Shown: positions 25,334 to 36,587 of the stretch, piece by piece
Numbering within the stretch: the stretch's first letter is position 1
How the letters are laid out: each line of letters begins with the position of its first letter
Assembly (NCBI GenBank): GCA_007449985.2
Contig: VIIQ02000145.1
Coordinates: 62,001-126,000, forward strand
DNA from: Desmodesmus armatus
Lineage: Eukaryota; Chlorophyta; Chlorophyceae; Sphaeropleales; Scenedesmaceae
Direction: 5' to 3'
Length of the DNA stretch: 64,000 bases
Program-made: the position numbers and the translations under genes
Notes under the pieces: generated by a model
The model's input: only the letters and a program-made list of their open reading frames with translations
The model's database searches: none
Told to the model about the DNA's origin: nothing

Positions 25334-25699
25334 GGTTGACAGTAGATCAGGACCCAACAGCAGTGAGGGACGTGGAACCTTGAAAGTAGGATCGTGAGAA
25401 GTGCGCGTGTTGCAAGTGACTTCAAGCAAAAGTGCGTTGTCAATTTTATCATAAAACTCTTATGTGGATGGTCACTTCCATGGCGGTTGTCGATCCGTTC
25501 ATGGCTGGAACTACATTGTCTGCATTGTCCCGACGAGTCCACGTTATCTTGAATCGTAACGTATCTGAATAATCTCAAGGTCACAGATCGTGCAAGCACA
25601 CCTCACCGTCATCGTCATAATCCTTGAAGCTACTACCTACTGTCTTGACATACCTTGGCCATCAAGCCGTGACTGGCACTCACTCAGTTTTATCTGGTC
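25334..25699 (-). promoter_or_regulatory. 5' flank of the OPR-RAP gene
   Basis: Intergenic space between two divergent genes. The part at about 25440-25520 resembles 8600-8684 upstream of the duplicated OPR 5' end, with the shared wording GTTGTCGAT and GTTCATGGCT. It may hold the promoter or 5' UTR. Confidence 0.35.
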
Positions 25700-27140
25700 A
25701 TGGAGGATTATAGCTTCCGAAGGTCAGCTTCATGGCTAATGCAGCTGTCAGCAAGCTGTCTGCTCGAAATACTGAGTCACTGTGCTGACGACCCTTGCAG
25801 CCTAGGCCTGTTCAGTACTGCCCGGACCCACAGCAGGCTGCACCAGGCAGCCGTGCTGATAGCAAGCAGCATCAGGGTGGCTGCGACCCAACAGCATACA
25901 TTACCTGCCGAGCAGAGGCCAGCACATAGACAGCATCGACCTTCAGGGTGACAGCAAGGTCGTACTCCATTTGAAGCAGCTGCCCCACACCAGGCTGCAG
26001 GGGCTTTCCAGCCTGAAACTCAGCGGGGGGTTGTACCTGCATTTGCAGCCGTGGAATGGCTGCCAGGGTGTGCTATCGGCTGAGACGCCCCTCGAGCAGC
26101 TGCAATTATGTTGCTGCGGGCTTGGTGCTGAACAGCAGCTGGCAGCAGCACTGGCGCTGCTGCCTGGCCTGCAGCACCTCAGCTTTTTCAACAGCCACTC
26201 TAACAGCGGACGTGCCCTACGCGTCATAGGGGAGGCCCTGCAGGGGCTGCAGCAGCTGACGTACCTAGAGCTGGCCAGGGGTTTCTGCCAAGGCCCTGCT
26301 GACCTGCAGCACCTGTCGGGGCTGACACGGTTGCAGGACTTGAGGGTTGGCACGAGGGACGCACGCATCATCACAGCCAGCATGTTGTCAGGCGCACAGG
26401 GACTAACACGCTTCAGGTTTCGTGGGGACTGCCACACGGGCGACTTGGAGGCAGGGGCCTTAGAAGGCAAGACACGGCTGCAGCACCTCGAGTTCGTGCA
26501 GTGCAGCCTAGCTGGAGGCTCAGCGGGGATTGCACAGCTGCTGTCCCACCTGCAAGGCATGCAGCAGCTGACACACCTGGATTTGGTGTGGACCTTGGTC
26601 AGTCCTGAGCCAAGCCTTGTGCAGTAGCCGCTACATAGTATGCAGCGCTGACTGCCAGCCGCAATCTGCAGTACCTTGACATCAGCTACTGCACAGTGCC
26701 GGCAGCTGGATGGCAGCACGTGTTTGCTGCCGGGGCTAATATACCCGGTAAGAAGAGGCTCTTCTTGGGCTAATATACCCGGCAAGAAGAGGCTCTTCTT
26801 GGGCTGAAATCGTCAAGTGTTACATGCTGCCACCCTCTGCATGTTTGCAGTTCGTGTGTGGTCCTGCGCTGACGTGTCCTTGTCGCTGTGTGTGTGTGTG
26901 GGAAGGGCAGCAAAACACACTACCTACATTCAGTGTGTTCTGCTGCCCTTGGCCAACTACTCACTACCATGCCTGTGTGCTGTGCACGATCTGTGTGTCA
27001 CACACATGTGGAACATGTTGGTGTGTGTGGTTGTGCAGGCTGAAGGCAAAGAGGCTGTCTGGCGGCAGATGCTATGCTCACTCATGAGGAATCGAGACCC
27101 TGAAGTGGCACAGCAGGCTGCTGCAGCCCTTGCAGACTGA
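25700..27140 (+). pseudogene. F-box-like/LRR protein gene, decayed
   Basis: The first frame (25700 on) encodes an F-box-like helix pattern (ASCLLEILSHCADDP, then STARTHSRLHQAAVL) seen in an algal LRR family. The sense reading shifts frame near 25920-25970 and continues in 25971-26627 with repeated LxxL units of about 24-27 residues (for example QLTYLELARG, RLQDLRVGTRD). A further shifted stretch at about 26645-26740 (LQYLDISYCTVPAAGWQHVF) and a probable last exon after an acceptor at 27039 (EAVWRQMLCSLMRNRDPEVA, stop at 27140) belong to the same family. At least two frame breaks make it a pseudogene, unless they are assembly errors. The LRR/F-box family commonly serves as substrate adaptors of ubiquitin ligases. 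Confidence 0.65.
26733..26800. repeat. 34-bp tandem pair with hairpin
   Basis: Two units of 34 bp differ at one base. Each contains a perfect hairpin, AAGAAGAG, G, CTCTTCTT. It lies in the LRR pseudogene, before its last exon. Confidence 0.9.
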
Positions 27141-27780
27141 CAGCCTCCGCGATTGCAGCAGTGAGCCATCAGGTAACACCCAGTGTGGGTTGAAGGGGCG
27201 GGGGCATGTGCACTGCTGCTGCTACCGCTGCTCAGGCTGCTGCGCACCTAACTGGGCAAAGTGGTCAGGTAGATGACTGCAGCGCGGCGTGTGTGGGTAG
27301 GATGAACAACATGCATGCGGCACGCATAGCAACTGCTACGTACAAACGATACAGTTACTCTTCCTTGACAGGAAGTAAGACACGCTGTGCTGTCTTGCAA
27401 GACCAATGCTGTGTGAGCGTGTGACATGAACCAGCTGGGGGTCTGTAAAGAATGCAACAGCACTGTCCTGTTGCTGTCATACTGCAGGGCATCTGGGACC
27501 TATCACTACCGACTCACTCCAGGCCACCCCCATACAGTGGGGGTCAGACGATGTAAATGCTAGTAGGTTTATGGAGGGTCAAGGAGCCCTTGTCGAGAGA
27601 GGGACTTCTTCAACAAGCGAGCCTGACACACGCTTGCCCACATATCGCCTGCATCATTGCTTTGAGTTGCGTACAGCTTGCAATCAGTTGCAACATCTGC
27701 TGTCAGTAGTTGTTGAACATCCTGTGAGCACACTGTTCAGTGACTGCGTCTGCACTGCTGCCGCTGGCACCATTTTTTCA

Positions 27781-27781
<1 letters not shown>

Positions 27782-27824
<43 letters not shown>

Positions 27825-27825
27825 A
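27782..27825. repeat. CTG microsatellite
   Basis: About 14 uninterrupted CTG units ending in CTGCAG. Confidence 0.95.
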
Positions 27826-28790
27826 GGAGTCCAACTAGTGTACCCCTCCCAACCTCGTGGGGCCTGGCAATCAGGAGGCGTGCTGCTACACCCACTGGCA
27901 GAGACCCTGCTGCAACAGCAAATACAGGGAATGTGGCCACTGGCCGCCCTGTGCTGAAGTGTCCATTTCAGCAGCTTGCCAGTCAGCAGCTTGAGGAGCT
28001 CTGTACAGCACGGGATGTCTAGTGGCCCAGCCAGCGCTGGGCAGGCAGCAGGGGCAGAATCAAAACAGGGCAGGTGAGACCTGGGGCGAGCGTTAGTGGG
28101 CGGTGAGGGTGGGCTGGATTCAGCGTTTTCATCGAGGTTGCAGGCGTGGCGCATTGCAGGTTGGGTCACCAACACTGTATCCGATACAGAGTCAGGGCTG
28201 GCTTCAACAGTTTGGTGATGTCCAAACAGATGGGTGGAGTTGAGAGTGTTGTCAAGGGAGGGGGTAAAATGCGGAAGGGTTTGGGCAGGGTAGAAGCAGG
28301 GTTGAGGGATAGGGGTGCAGCAGCTAGCAATCTATGGCTTGATTAACAATCTGCACAGCAGGTGTGGCTGGGCTTGCATGTTTGGGTGGTGGGCGTCATG
28401 ACTCTGGAAGGTTGACCCAGCGACCTAGAAGTTACCGTAACTCGCAGTGACATCACCAAAGGTTGGTGGTGGGGGCCCTTGCTGGGTGAAGAGTGTGACG
28501 ATGCAGTGTGGCAGCTCACTGAGCTCGGCTGGCACTGCATGAAGTCCTACTGGATCACGTGTCTTACGGCCCCTTCTAGGCCCCACTGGGCCCCACTGAG
28601 TGGGTGCGGGCGACTGTGCAGACATGATGATTTGTCGCCCCTGCTGCTGCAGCTGCTACACCTGACCTTGCGCATGTTTGCCCTAGAGCTGTAGCACATC
28701 TTGAGATACGGCTGTTGCACCCACCGACCTTCGCTGTGGCATGTCGCCAACATAAAATTTGCCGCTCCTCAACGCCTTGCCTGCTGCGCC

Positions 28791-28791
<1 letters not shown>

Positions 28792-28846
<55 letters not shown>
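28792..28846. repeat. CTG microsatellite
   Basis: About 18 uninterrupted CTG units, the longest tract in the window. Confidence 0.95.
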
Positions 28847-29868
28847 AGCTGTACTACAGCGGCTATGGTGTTGACGATGAAGGAGCCCTCTTGTTGCCTA
28901 ACAGTTGCAACTCAAGCCCGTCTATCAAGCTGGAGACCTCCCTGCTACGGAGGTAGTGCAGTCACTGCCAGCACACAGGTGGGTTCCGAACGAAGTTACG
29001 CATACATCAACGCATTGTGCTGCTGCCCAATGCTGCCTTCACCCTTACTGTGCTGATGATACGGCGGACCCTACACTCAGTGTAGGCATTGCCCATGCAG
29101 TGCACGCATAGCCTGGAGCGCCGCGGCAGCACTGCTGAGCTGAGCTGTTGGCCAGGCACACAAAATGGACAACACGCGCATTGATGGGTGCAGCATGTTG
29201 CATTCCCTGTAGCATGTCAGTTCTGTTTTCTAGCTGAGAAGGGCTCTTGGCATGCACTCTGAGGCACCTACATGCATGCTAGCAGCTAGTGACTGTCATC
29301 TGCGAAAGCTGTGGCTTCATGGCACGGCCCAAAGTAATTTGCTGTTACTGTATCAGTTGTCGCTGTGCTTTTTTCTGTGTACAGATCTGCGATACCTGGC
29401 GGACAGCTGCGCTGCCGCCAGCGGCACCTCCCGCGTGTTGCTGCAGCCCGGCTGCAGTGCAGCACGGACGGACGGTCGGCCCTGCATGGAGCACCTGTTG
29501 ATGTTAGCAGCTGTGGTGTTTTGGCAGCAACACAGACTCTGGATAGTTCTGGCAATACTTTGAGTCCAACTGTCCGGCAAACATCAACCGTTGCACCGTG
29601 TGTTTATGGTGATACTGTGTGGAGATAAGCTGTTTTGACATGGTGCAGAATTGTGGGCTGGTGTTTGCAGCAGCAGCAGCAGGAGCACATTACCCTGCTT
29701 AATTGTAAAAATTGTGTTCGTTGCTGACCGCACTACAAGGCTATACATGTCTTCATGTGGTATGTGAGAAAGCAGCTGGGTCACTGACTCTGAGAGCCGC
29801 CAGGGCCCTTGCAATAATTCCAGTCTATCGAGCTCAGCTCTGCAGTGCAGGGAACTCACGTTTGCTGC

Positions 29869-30065
29869 GCTCGACCGCGCGGGCGTTTCTGCTGAGACGT
29901 CGATTGTAGATGTTTCAGGCAGGTCTGTCTGGACATACAGCAAGTTGCTGTGACAGCAGACCCTTGCAAAGAGCGCGTCAGGGCAGCCGAAAGTTTGTCA
30001 CGCTCGGCTTGCTGGCCATAGCGCTCTTTGCAACTGTCCGTTTTGTTGTTACCTAGGGAGTACAC
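29869..30065 (-). other. Possible first exon(s) of a minus-strand gene
   Basis: The minus strand is open (for example AERDKLSAALTRSLQ), and a donor-like GTGAGT follows GCAGCAAAC at about 29860. A TATA-like CTATATAATT lies at 30091-30100 in a CpG-rich stretch (30060-30240). No downstream exon or domain was recognised. Weak. Confidence 0.2.
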
Positions 30066-31938
30066 AGGTGTCGCGAGTCAGCTGACGTTTCTATATAATT
30101 GCGAAAACCGCAAGACAAGGCTGTCGAAGGTGTCGAGAGTGGGCCTTCCAGCAACGTTCTATGCACGTCCAATGTTTGACTCGACCAAGGCGAAGGCGCT
30201 CGGACGTCCGCCGTCGACTCATTGTCCGACGCTGCGCACAACGATGCCCATGGCGACACGGAGGCTGGAATTGTTCTGAAACGGTGTGACGAGGAGATAT
30301 GCTGCAGCCGCAGGTTGACAGCACCCCACGTGGTCCATCCCATGGCCAGTCACCGGCACAGTGCACACAGGCTGCCCATGAGGCTGCCGGAGCCACAACA
30401 GCTGGAGTTGCAGAACCGGCGGGCAGCGCTGGCCAGTGTGGGGGTCTGCAGCACACCTCACAGCCCGAGGCCTGGAAGGGCTTGCAAGCCAGTGGCACAG
30501 GGAGGGGGGGGGAGGGGGAGGGGAGCAGTCGTTCTGTGAGCTGGCGGGCCTGAGGCCGTCTTGTTGTTACACCACATGCAAGCCTTGCACCTAGCGGGTT
30601 GTGAAGCATGATGTGTGTAGAGTGACTTTCAAGTATTCTTGTGGCCAGTGCTGCTGCTTTGTCTCAATTACCTCCTAGCCTGTTCAGTGAGCATTCAGTG
30701 AGCACGTGTGCAAGACAATTCAAGTGAAAGAGGTAACAAGGCCGAAGAGCGTCATACATCTGAATGTGTGGCAGCGGTGACAGTACTACTGAGGTGTCAT
30801 TGCGTGTGGCAACAGTGACAGTAGGTGTCACGTCACTTGCAATATATCGATGGTGGGCAATGGCTGATGCTGTACTGTCAAATGCAACCCATTCATGCTG
30901 ACAGTTGCAGTATCAAGTGCACGCTGAAAGCTGATTTCAGGTAGATCTTTTTATTACAGCTGCTGGACACTTTGGCCAGACCGGCATCATGTGACACCAG
31001 AGCAGCGATGCAGCTTGAATTGCCCATTTGATTGGGAAATTTTCAAAGGTCAGTAGCTGTCACCGTGACACACTGGAAGTACTGTAACCTGGGTGGGCCC
31101 AACTTTGGAAGATTGACAGCTCGTTGAGACCTATGCAGCCACTCATACAAAAGACCAGTACTGCTGGTGATTGTGGAGTTGCAAGCACGTCACAGAGCTA
31201 TGTGCCGCTCTGATCAATTGCTGAGCGCTGCTCATTGGACGTCGGGGCTCAGGTCCAGCAAACACTGGTAATCGTGCGAGTATCCGTGCTCTGCCAATTG
31301 TTCTTAGACTTCTTAGACCTGACAGATCAACAACACCTGCAGCACCTATAGGGGTGCTGTGGGCACACTGGCATCAGTGCTGGAAACCTCAGCCCCCCAA
31401 CCAAAGATCACCAGCCCTGAGCGGTGCCCCACAACCCACCCCAGTGCCACAACTGCCACGGCACAGCACCGGGCATGCGACCATAGGAAAGCAGTACATG
31501 GTGTTCTGAGCTTCTCAGAAGGGTTCCTGATCACAACATTGCCACTCACTGTGGACAGCGCACAACCCAAACCAAGGCTGTACAGCCCTGCTGTGCCATA
31601 CCGTATGGCCCATACGTTTTCAGAAACTCAACCTGCCGGCAGTTGAGGCCACCACCAGCCAGCTGCCCAAACCACACTCCATCTCTCAGAAATCTGCCAC
31701 CAAATTGTGACAAAGGCATCTCCCCATTTCAGTGCTGCTGCCGCAGCTACGGCGACACAAGAAATTGCCGCACTACTGCCCTACCACCACCACTACCAGT
31801 GGCTGCAACGCTACTACCAAGCTGCCTGAGGCCTGGCTATGCGCACCGGCACACACAGGGCTGGAAGCCGCCAGACTTGCTGCCACCACTGTCATGCTGG
31901 CTGTCAACCCAAGGGAGCACTTGACTTATGATACGGCA
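30066..31938. other. Unassigned region
   Basis: It begins with a CpG-rich stretch containing CGGACGTCCG and TGTCCGAC (about 30200-30230), similar in wording to the palindromes upstream of the ankyrin gene, so it may be a promoter. The rest, up to the kinase stop codon, shows no supported gene. Confidence 0.35.
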
Positions 31939-32319
31939 TCACAGGCACAGCCGAGCGGCCTTCTGCGGCTGGCTGGCATTGGCCGCCTTCATGTCGATCA
32001 GACACTGGTCCAGGATGGCTTGCCGCTGCTGTGGGTCCCGCAGGCGCTGCACCAGCCTGCGGGCGCGCGCAAGCAAGCGGCAGCCCATCATGTCTGCTGT
32101 GTCCCAGCGCTGCTGGTGGTGGTAGGCAGTGGTCCCTCTAGGAACTCCAGCCACTCCTCCGTGAGCTCTGCTGTGAGGCCTGGCAGGCAGCCATCCTTGA
32201 CCAGCTCCTTGACGCCAACAGCACCATGGGCCTTGGTCATAGCTGTGGGGTCCTTCTTCGGGCCAGGTGCTGGTGGTACGACTGGCTGCCGCAGCTCTTG
32301 TGCAGCATTGAAGCCGAGC
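31939..32319 (-). CDS. Protein kinase, last exon (split gene)
   Basis: This exon begins after the acceptor CACAG at 32320. It continues the kinase frame of exon 52498-52740: the two bases CT there plus the first G here make a Leu codon, then LGFNAAQELRQ completes helix F of the kinase fold. Later TEEWLEFLEG and QQRWDTADM match the last kinase subdomain (xFLxxCL...xxRW). A one-base frame break lies near 32145-32150, beside a GGG run. The C-terminus is MKAANASQPQKAARLCL with TGA at 31939-31941. About 20 kb of transposon DNA separates this exon from the previous one. Confidence in the link comes from matching intron phase, strand and domain order on both sides of the insertion. Confidence 0.75.
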   Translation of the reverse strand, partial: ARLQCCTRAAAASRTTSTWPEEGPHSYDQGPWCCWRQGAGQGWLPARPHSRAHGGVAGVPRGTTAYHHQQRWDTADMMGCRLLARARRLVQRLRDPQQRQAILDQCLIDMKAANASQPQKAARLCL

Positions 32320-32481
32320 CTGTGCATGGGGCAGCAATCAGGCAAAAAAGCTCGTATCAGATGCAAACCGAGATGTGACTCATGTAGACATTTGACACCA
32401 CTTGGGCCAAGGGTGAGGGTGGAATTAGCATAGGAGAATCAATCCAGACCTACACACGGCCAGTTGTCTTGGCAGTGTGGT

Positions 32482-33974
32482 GCGAACGGACGGGGGCGGG
32501 GCTACGCGGGGTGCACAGCCACACAGCGAGTGGCAGGCAGGCAGGGCAGTGGCAGAGAGGGGGAGGGGTGCTATGCTGCTGTCAGCAGCACTAGCAGTTG
32601 GCTGTGTGTTAGGCTGGCACAGGAGTTCACTCCCTTACCCTGGTCCTTTACAGGGGCTTGATGTGTTTTGCTTTGTTTGTTTTGAGTGTATGTGTGTGTA
32701 CGATTACTGTGTGACAGGTGGTGCGAGTCAGGTGACTTTGTGACAGGCGGTACGTGTACAGCCAGCAGGACTTTCAGGCAGTGGCAAGGCAAGGATCGAG
32801 ATCAGAAGGTCAAAGCTTGATAGCTTTGTGGAATCAAAAGCTTTGGGGCGCGGGTTACAAGGGGGCAACTCTCTTGGGAGTTACTGGTTGAGCTCTGCTG
32901 TTGGAGGCAGGTATGCTGTTTTGGCAGGGAGGGCCCCCACCTTATATAGCCGGTGGCAGCTTCCACCCAGCTACCTGGGCAGCTTCATCCAGCTACCAAC
33001 TCAACAAAGCTGCTCAAATGTTGCAGCAAACAACCGCATGAAAGCACTTATGCCTCATGCGCGGCCTCAGCGGCCTGGAGGGGGCGAGGCCAGCAAATGT
33101 GCCCTCATTTCTCCAATTTGCGCACCTGAGAAAACAACATAAAAGCAACCGCTCCATCATAACAGCTTAGTCAGGGACACCACGGGTCCCTATCATGTCC
33201 CATCAGAAAAGATCACCTCCTGGCCGCGAAAAACCCCTCGAAACATGTTCCAAAGCACGTGTGACACCAAGGGTGGCCAACGCTCTTCCTGCAAGGCCAT
33301 CGTTTCTGCAAACAGGGCACGATGAACACAGCTTTTTGCTCGTATGGCACCGCTGACACTCCCTGGAAGCTGTTGTGCTTGGAACGAACATAAAACACAA
33401 GTGCAAGGTGCTTCGCACCTGCACGTGGGCTGCCAGCTTCGTCGCTGCTGCATACCCACAACAAGCACTGTACATGGCTGTGTGCTGCTTCTCAAACAGT
33501 CTGACCATAGCTCAAGAACTGCCCAGCTGTGCGTAGTGACCAGCTGTAAGACTCACAACAGCCCAGAGAAGGGAGCAGCAGCAAGAGGGCGCGGTGGAGT
33601 GTGAACCACTTTCCCAGCAGAGGGGATGAACAGCAGGACTCCCAACCTGCTCGCGCATAGCCCCAGAGGCCACATGGCAGCATGCAGATGGCAACACAAG
33701 GGCTTGCATGTGTCCAGGTGTGCGAGGCAGCAGCTGCAAGGTACTCAAAGGGAGGGAGACGGGGGTGATGGGGTGGGCAGGGTGAAGGGTCACCCCAGTG
33801 CACAGCAGTAGACCACCGCCTGAGGCACAGTGGTGTTGCTGGCAGCCCGCAACAAAGCAAGCCAAGGACAACTAATCAAAAGCAACCAAAGGACGACATC
33901 AAAGTCTGCTTGGCCGTCACGTATTGTACAGCTGCTCACTCACAGGTGGGCCCAGCACCCGTGCTGGTGCCACA
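32482..33974 (-). repeat. 3' LTR of the retrotransposon
   Basis: Intact copy of the LTR. 32482-33615 matches 45160-46292, and 33634-33974 matches 52047-52387 without visible difference. On the element strand it starts TGTGGCACC and ends GTTCGC. A TATATA at 32944-32949 could be the promoter core. ORFs inside it are the same in both LTRs but show no domain, so they are not called genes. An 18-nt piece (33616-33633) has no exact counterpart in the other LTR. Confidence 0.85.
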
Positions 33975-35085
33975 GCTGTGGTAGCTGCCACCAACAACAA
34001 GGCCTGTCCCTAGGCCTGATGGCTTAGCCAGTAGTCAAGTCAAGAGTAGCAAGCCGCTGCCTCACAACGTGTGAGTGTCAGTCAACAGCGTGCGTAAGCC
34101 ACTAAGCAGTGTGTATCACAACGATCAACGGGGCAGCTGCCCTGGGTTTGATTTACAACGGCATACAGCCGTGACTGTACAAAAACAGATCTGGGTGTGC
34201 AGGGTTGACCTGGTGGTGACGGCTAAGGTACTGGGAGCAGGTGGCGGTAAGAGTACCTACCGCACCTCTCTCTGGTGGACTAAATAGCACAAACAAACAG
34301 GCCGCGACGTGACTGCTCAACCCTGCCGGCAGCAGCGCACAGTAGGCCTGAGACAACATGACCATTGGGCGCAGCAGCAATGGCTGGCCCCCTACCGTCA
34401 CTCACAGGGCCAGGCAAGTTGGCGGTAGCCGTAATTGCCTGTCACAGGTCATGTGTTGTAGCCAGACTAGTCAAGTCCTGCTGGCGGCGGCGCACAGCAG
34501 GCACCAACAACCAGCACCCTTATTGCAGGCGCCTTATAGTACTCATAGAAAGGACCCAACCCAGGATCACGACAGAAGGAGCCAACGTTAGCAGTGGCTG
34601 CACTGGGCCCTCAACCCAGAATCAAACCATAAGGAACCAAACCCTAGCAGTAGCTGCACTGGGCCTCAACACAGAATCAAACCAGAAAGAACTGAACCCT
34701 AGCAGTGGCTGCACTGGGCCCCAACACAGAATCAACCCAGAAGGAACCAAACCCTGGCCGCAGCGCTGACTGTCAGCCGCGGCTGTGACAGCAGATGCAC
34801 TGGGCCCTCAACCCAGAATCAAACCAGAAGGAATCAAACCATAGCAGTAGGTGCACAGGGCCCCAACACAGAATCAACCAGAAGGGACCAAACCCTAGCA
34901 GCAGCGCTGACTGTCAGCCGCAGCTATGACAGCAGTAGTGCTGGCCCTGACACGCAGCCCAGGGGCTCCAAGGGGCACACTTTCATAAAAGCAAGGTTAT
35001 ATCAGACATGACAAAGCCACGGACCGAAGCTGGGGCACTCTGTCCCCAACCCGCTCCCCTCAACAGGAGGCTGGCCCCCAGCCCT
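33975..35085 (-). other. Retrotransposon 3' untranslated region
   Basis: Between the extra ORF and the 3' LTR. It holds no supported gene and an imperfect tandem array at about 34560-34950. No clear polypurine tract is seen next to the LTR. Confidence 0.5.
34560..34950. repeat. Imperfect tandem array inside the retrotransposon
   Basis: Five to six units of about 50-60 bp share ACACAGAATCAAACCAGAA and GCACTGGGCC. Two of them carry an added segment containing GCGCTGACTGTCAGCCGC. Confidence 0.8.
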
Positions 35086-36193
35086 TTACTTCTTGCCGAA
35101 GGCGGGGTCTTCAATGGCGGTGTAGACGCCAACACCAGCGGTCCTGCCATCCCTGTTGCTGGTCGCATACACGCCAACATTGGCGGCAGCATGGGTTTGG
35201 TACGACCATAAGTAGGGTGGCTTGTCAGCGCGGTCTGCAGACGTGGCCCCGCTGTTGGACCTCGTGGCGGCTGAGTTGGGTGGGGTGCGGCCGCCACGGG
35301 TGGGCATGATGGGCCGAGGCTGAGGCCGGAACCCACCGAAGGTTTCTGCGGTCACGTTGCCACCGGACAGGTAGAGGTTGCCCCCGTTGGGGCCCAGGTT
35401 GGCAGCAGGGGCGTCCAGCAGGGTGGGTGTCTCCCTGTAGCCGCCTGGGTTGTCGACGAAGATCTCGTTCCCGCCGCCTGTGAGCATTGACAAGGGGGTG
35501 GTGTTGGGTCCAGCCTCCAGCAGTCGCCAGCTGTGACAAGGCGGCTGTTGATAAGTATAGTGGCGCGGTGGTCGAGGCAGTTGTCTGACAGGCTGATCAT
35601 CACGCACTCTAGGTAGAGAGCAGCTGTGGCACAGCTGACGCAGGCTGTGGCACACTGCTGTTGTCCTTGAGTGTGGCCGCAGCCGTAGTTGGGGCACTAA
35701 CGTGGTGCCTGTCGGCAGTAACGCTCCCCAACTCACCAAGGTTGGCAGCAGGGGGGTCCAGCAGGGTGGGTGTCTCCCTGTAGCCGCCTGGGTTGTCGAC
35801 GAAGATCTCGTTCCTGCCGCCGTTATCCCTCTCCGGGATGGTGCCCATGACTCCCTTGCCGTAGCGTGGGGTGGGGTGGTAGCCTGGGGGGGCAGGGTAG
35901 CTGCTGCTCTGGCCCTGTGCAGGCAGGTACCTGCTGCTGCTGGGGCCGGATCCTGTTGCATTTGCGTAGCCAAAGGGAGGGGCGTTCTGCACGCTTGAGG
36001 GCATGATGGCATTCCCTGCAGGGGGCACCATCACCCCCCAGGGCTTTGGGGGCAGCGATGTGGCCAGCAGGGGGGTCTGCATAGGGTTGTACAGGACGAT
36101 GGGAGAGGATGGTGCCACGTTTTCCTCGTCATCAGTGAATGTGCCCAGGTCTGGGAAATCGCCATACAGGCCGGAGCTCAGGAAATCTCCCAT
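35086..36193 (-). CDS. Extra ORF downstream of integrase, function unknown
   Basis: Starts at MGDFLSSGLYGDF (ATG at 36193) and runs in one frame to about 35609. It resumes in another frame to the stop at 35086 (last residues TAIEDPAFGKK). The first half is acidic then Pro/Ser/Gln-rich. A module reading NEIFVDNPGGYRETPTLLD occurs twice, at about 35820-35757 and 35480-35414, nearly identical in DNA. The second copy is followed by GGNLYLSGGNVTAETFGGF, a Gly/Asn-rich pattern reminiscent of beta-structured repeats. No transmembrane helix or envelope-like feature is visible. The Chlamydomonas element REM1 also has a third ORF, but that one carries PHD and chromo domains in reverse orientation; this one does not. 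I do not recognise the protein. Confidence 0.5.
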
Positions 36194-36587
36194 GCTGCTT
36201 GGGGTGCAAGGAGTCTTGATAGAAGGCTGTTTTTGTTTGTTTCTTGGTGCGATGGGACGGCGTGTAGGGGTATGGGTGAGCCAGTGGACCTCTGTAGCGA
36301 GTGTTGAAGCGTAGTAGCGCGGATGCGCAAATAACACACTCCTAAACTTCAACTCATATTTTTGACAGGCGCTTGGCTGGTCTTCGAGCCTTCAAACGTG
36401 TTGTGCGGTGGTCAGCGCTGGATACGGACAGGGTGGCAGGCTCCTGTTGAAAAACAACCCTCTTCATGTAGGTTGGGGCTGAAACTTTTGGTATGGTTTT
36501 TGAGTTGTTTACGAATGTAGTCTGTGGGGCCGACGTCACCACTGGTCTCAGTCGCACACTTGACCGTATTGCTCCTAGGTACTTCGA

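Larger units (their letters stand above)
27141..29868. other. Unassigned region with CTG microsatellites
   Basis: No gene supported. CTG tracts lie at 27782-27825 (about 14 units) and 28792-28846 (about 18 units). ORFs here are short or driven by these tracts. The minus strand at 28020-28270 is open and Pro/Thr-rich but has no domain. Confidence 0.4.

Noticed and set aside
27684..28175. 163-codon minus-strand ORF
   Set aside because: Its openness rests on the CTG tract (poly-Ala), and no domain is present.
33193..33604. Several overlapping ORFs repeated exactly at 45870-46281
   Set aside because: They are inside the LTR and occur twice only because the LTR does; no domains.
32482..33627. 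A shorter LTR of about 1.13 kb
   Set aside because: The same order of 1.13 kb plus 341 bp occurs at both sides, the second time separated by a DNA transposon, so the true LTR is about 1.49 kb.
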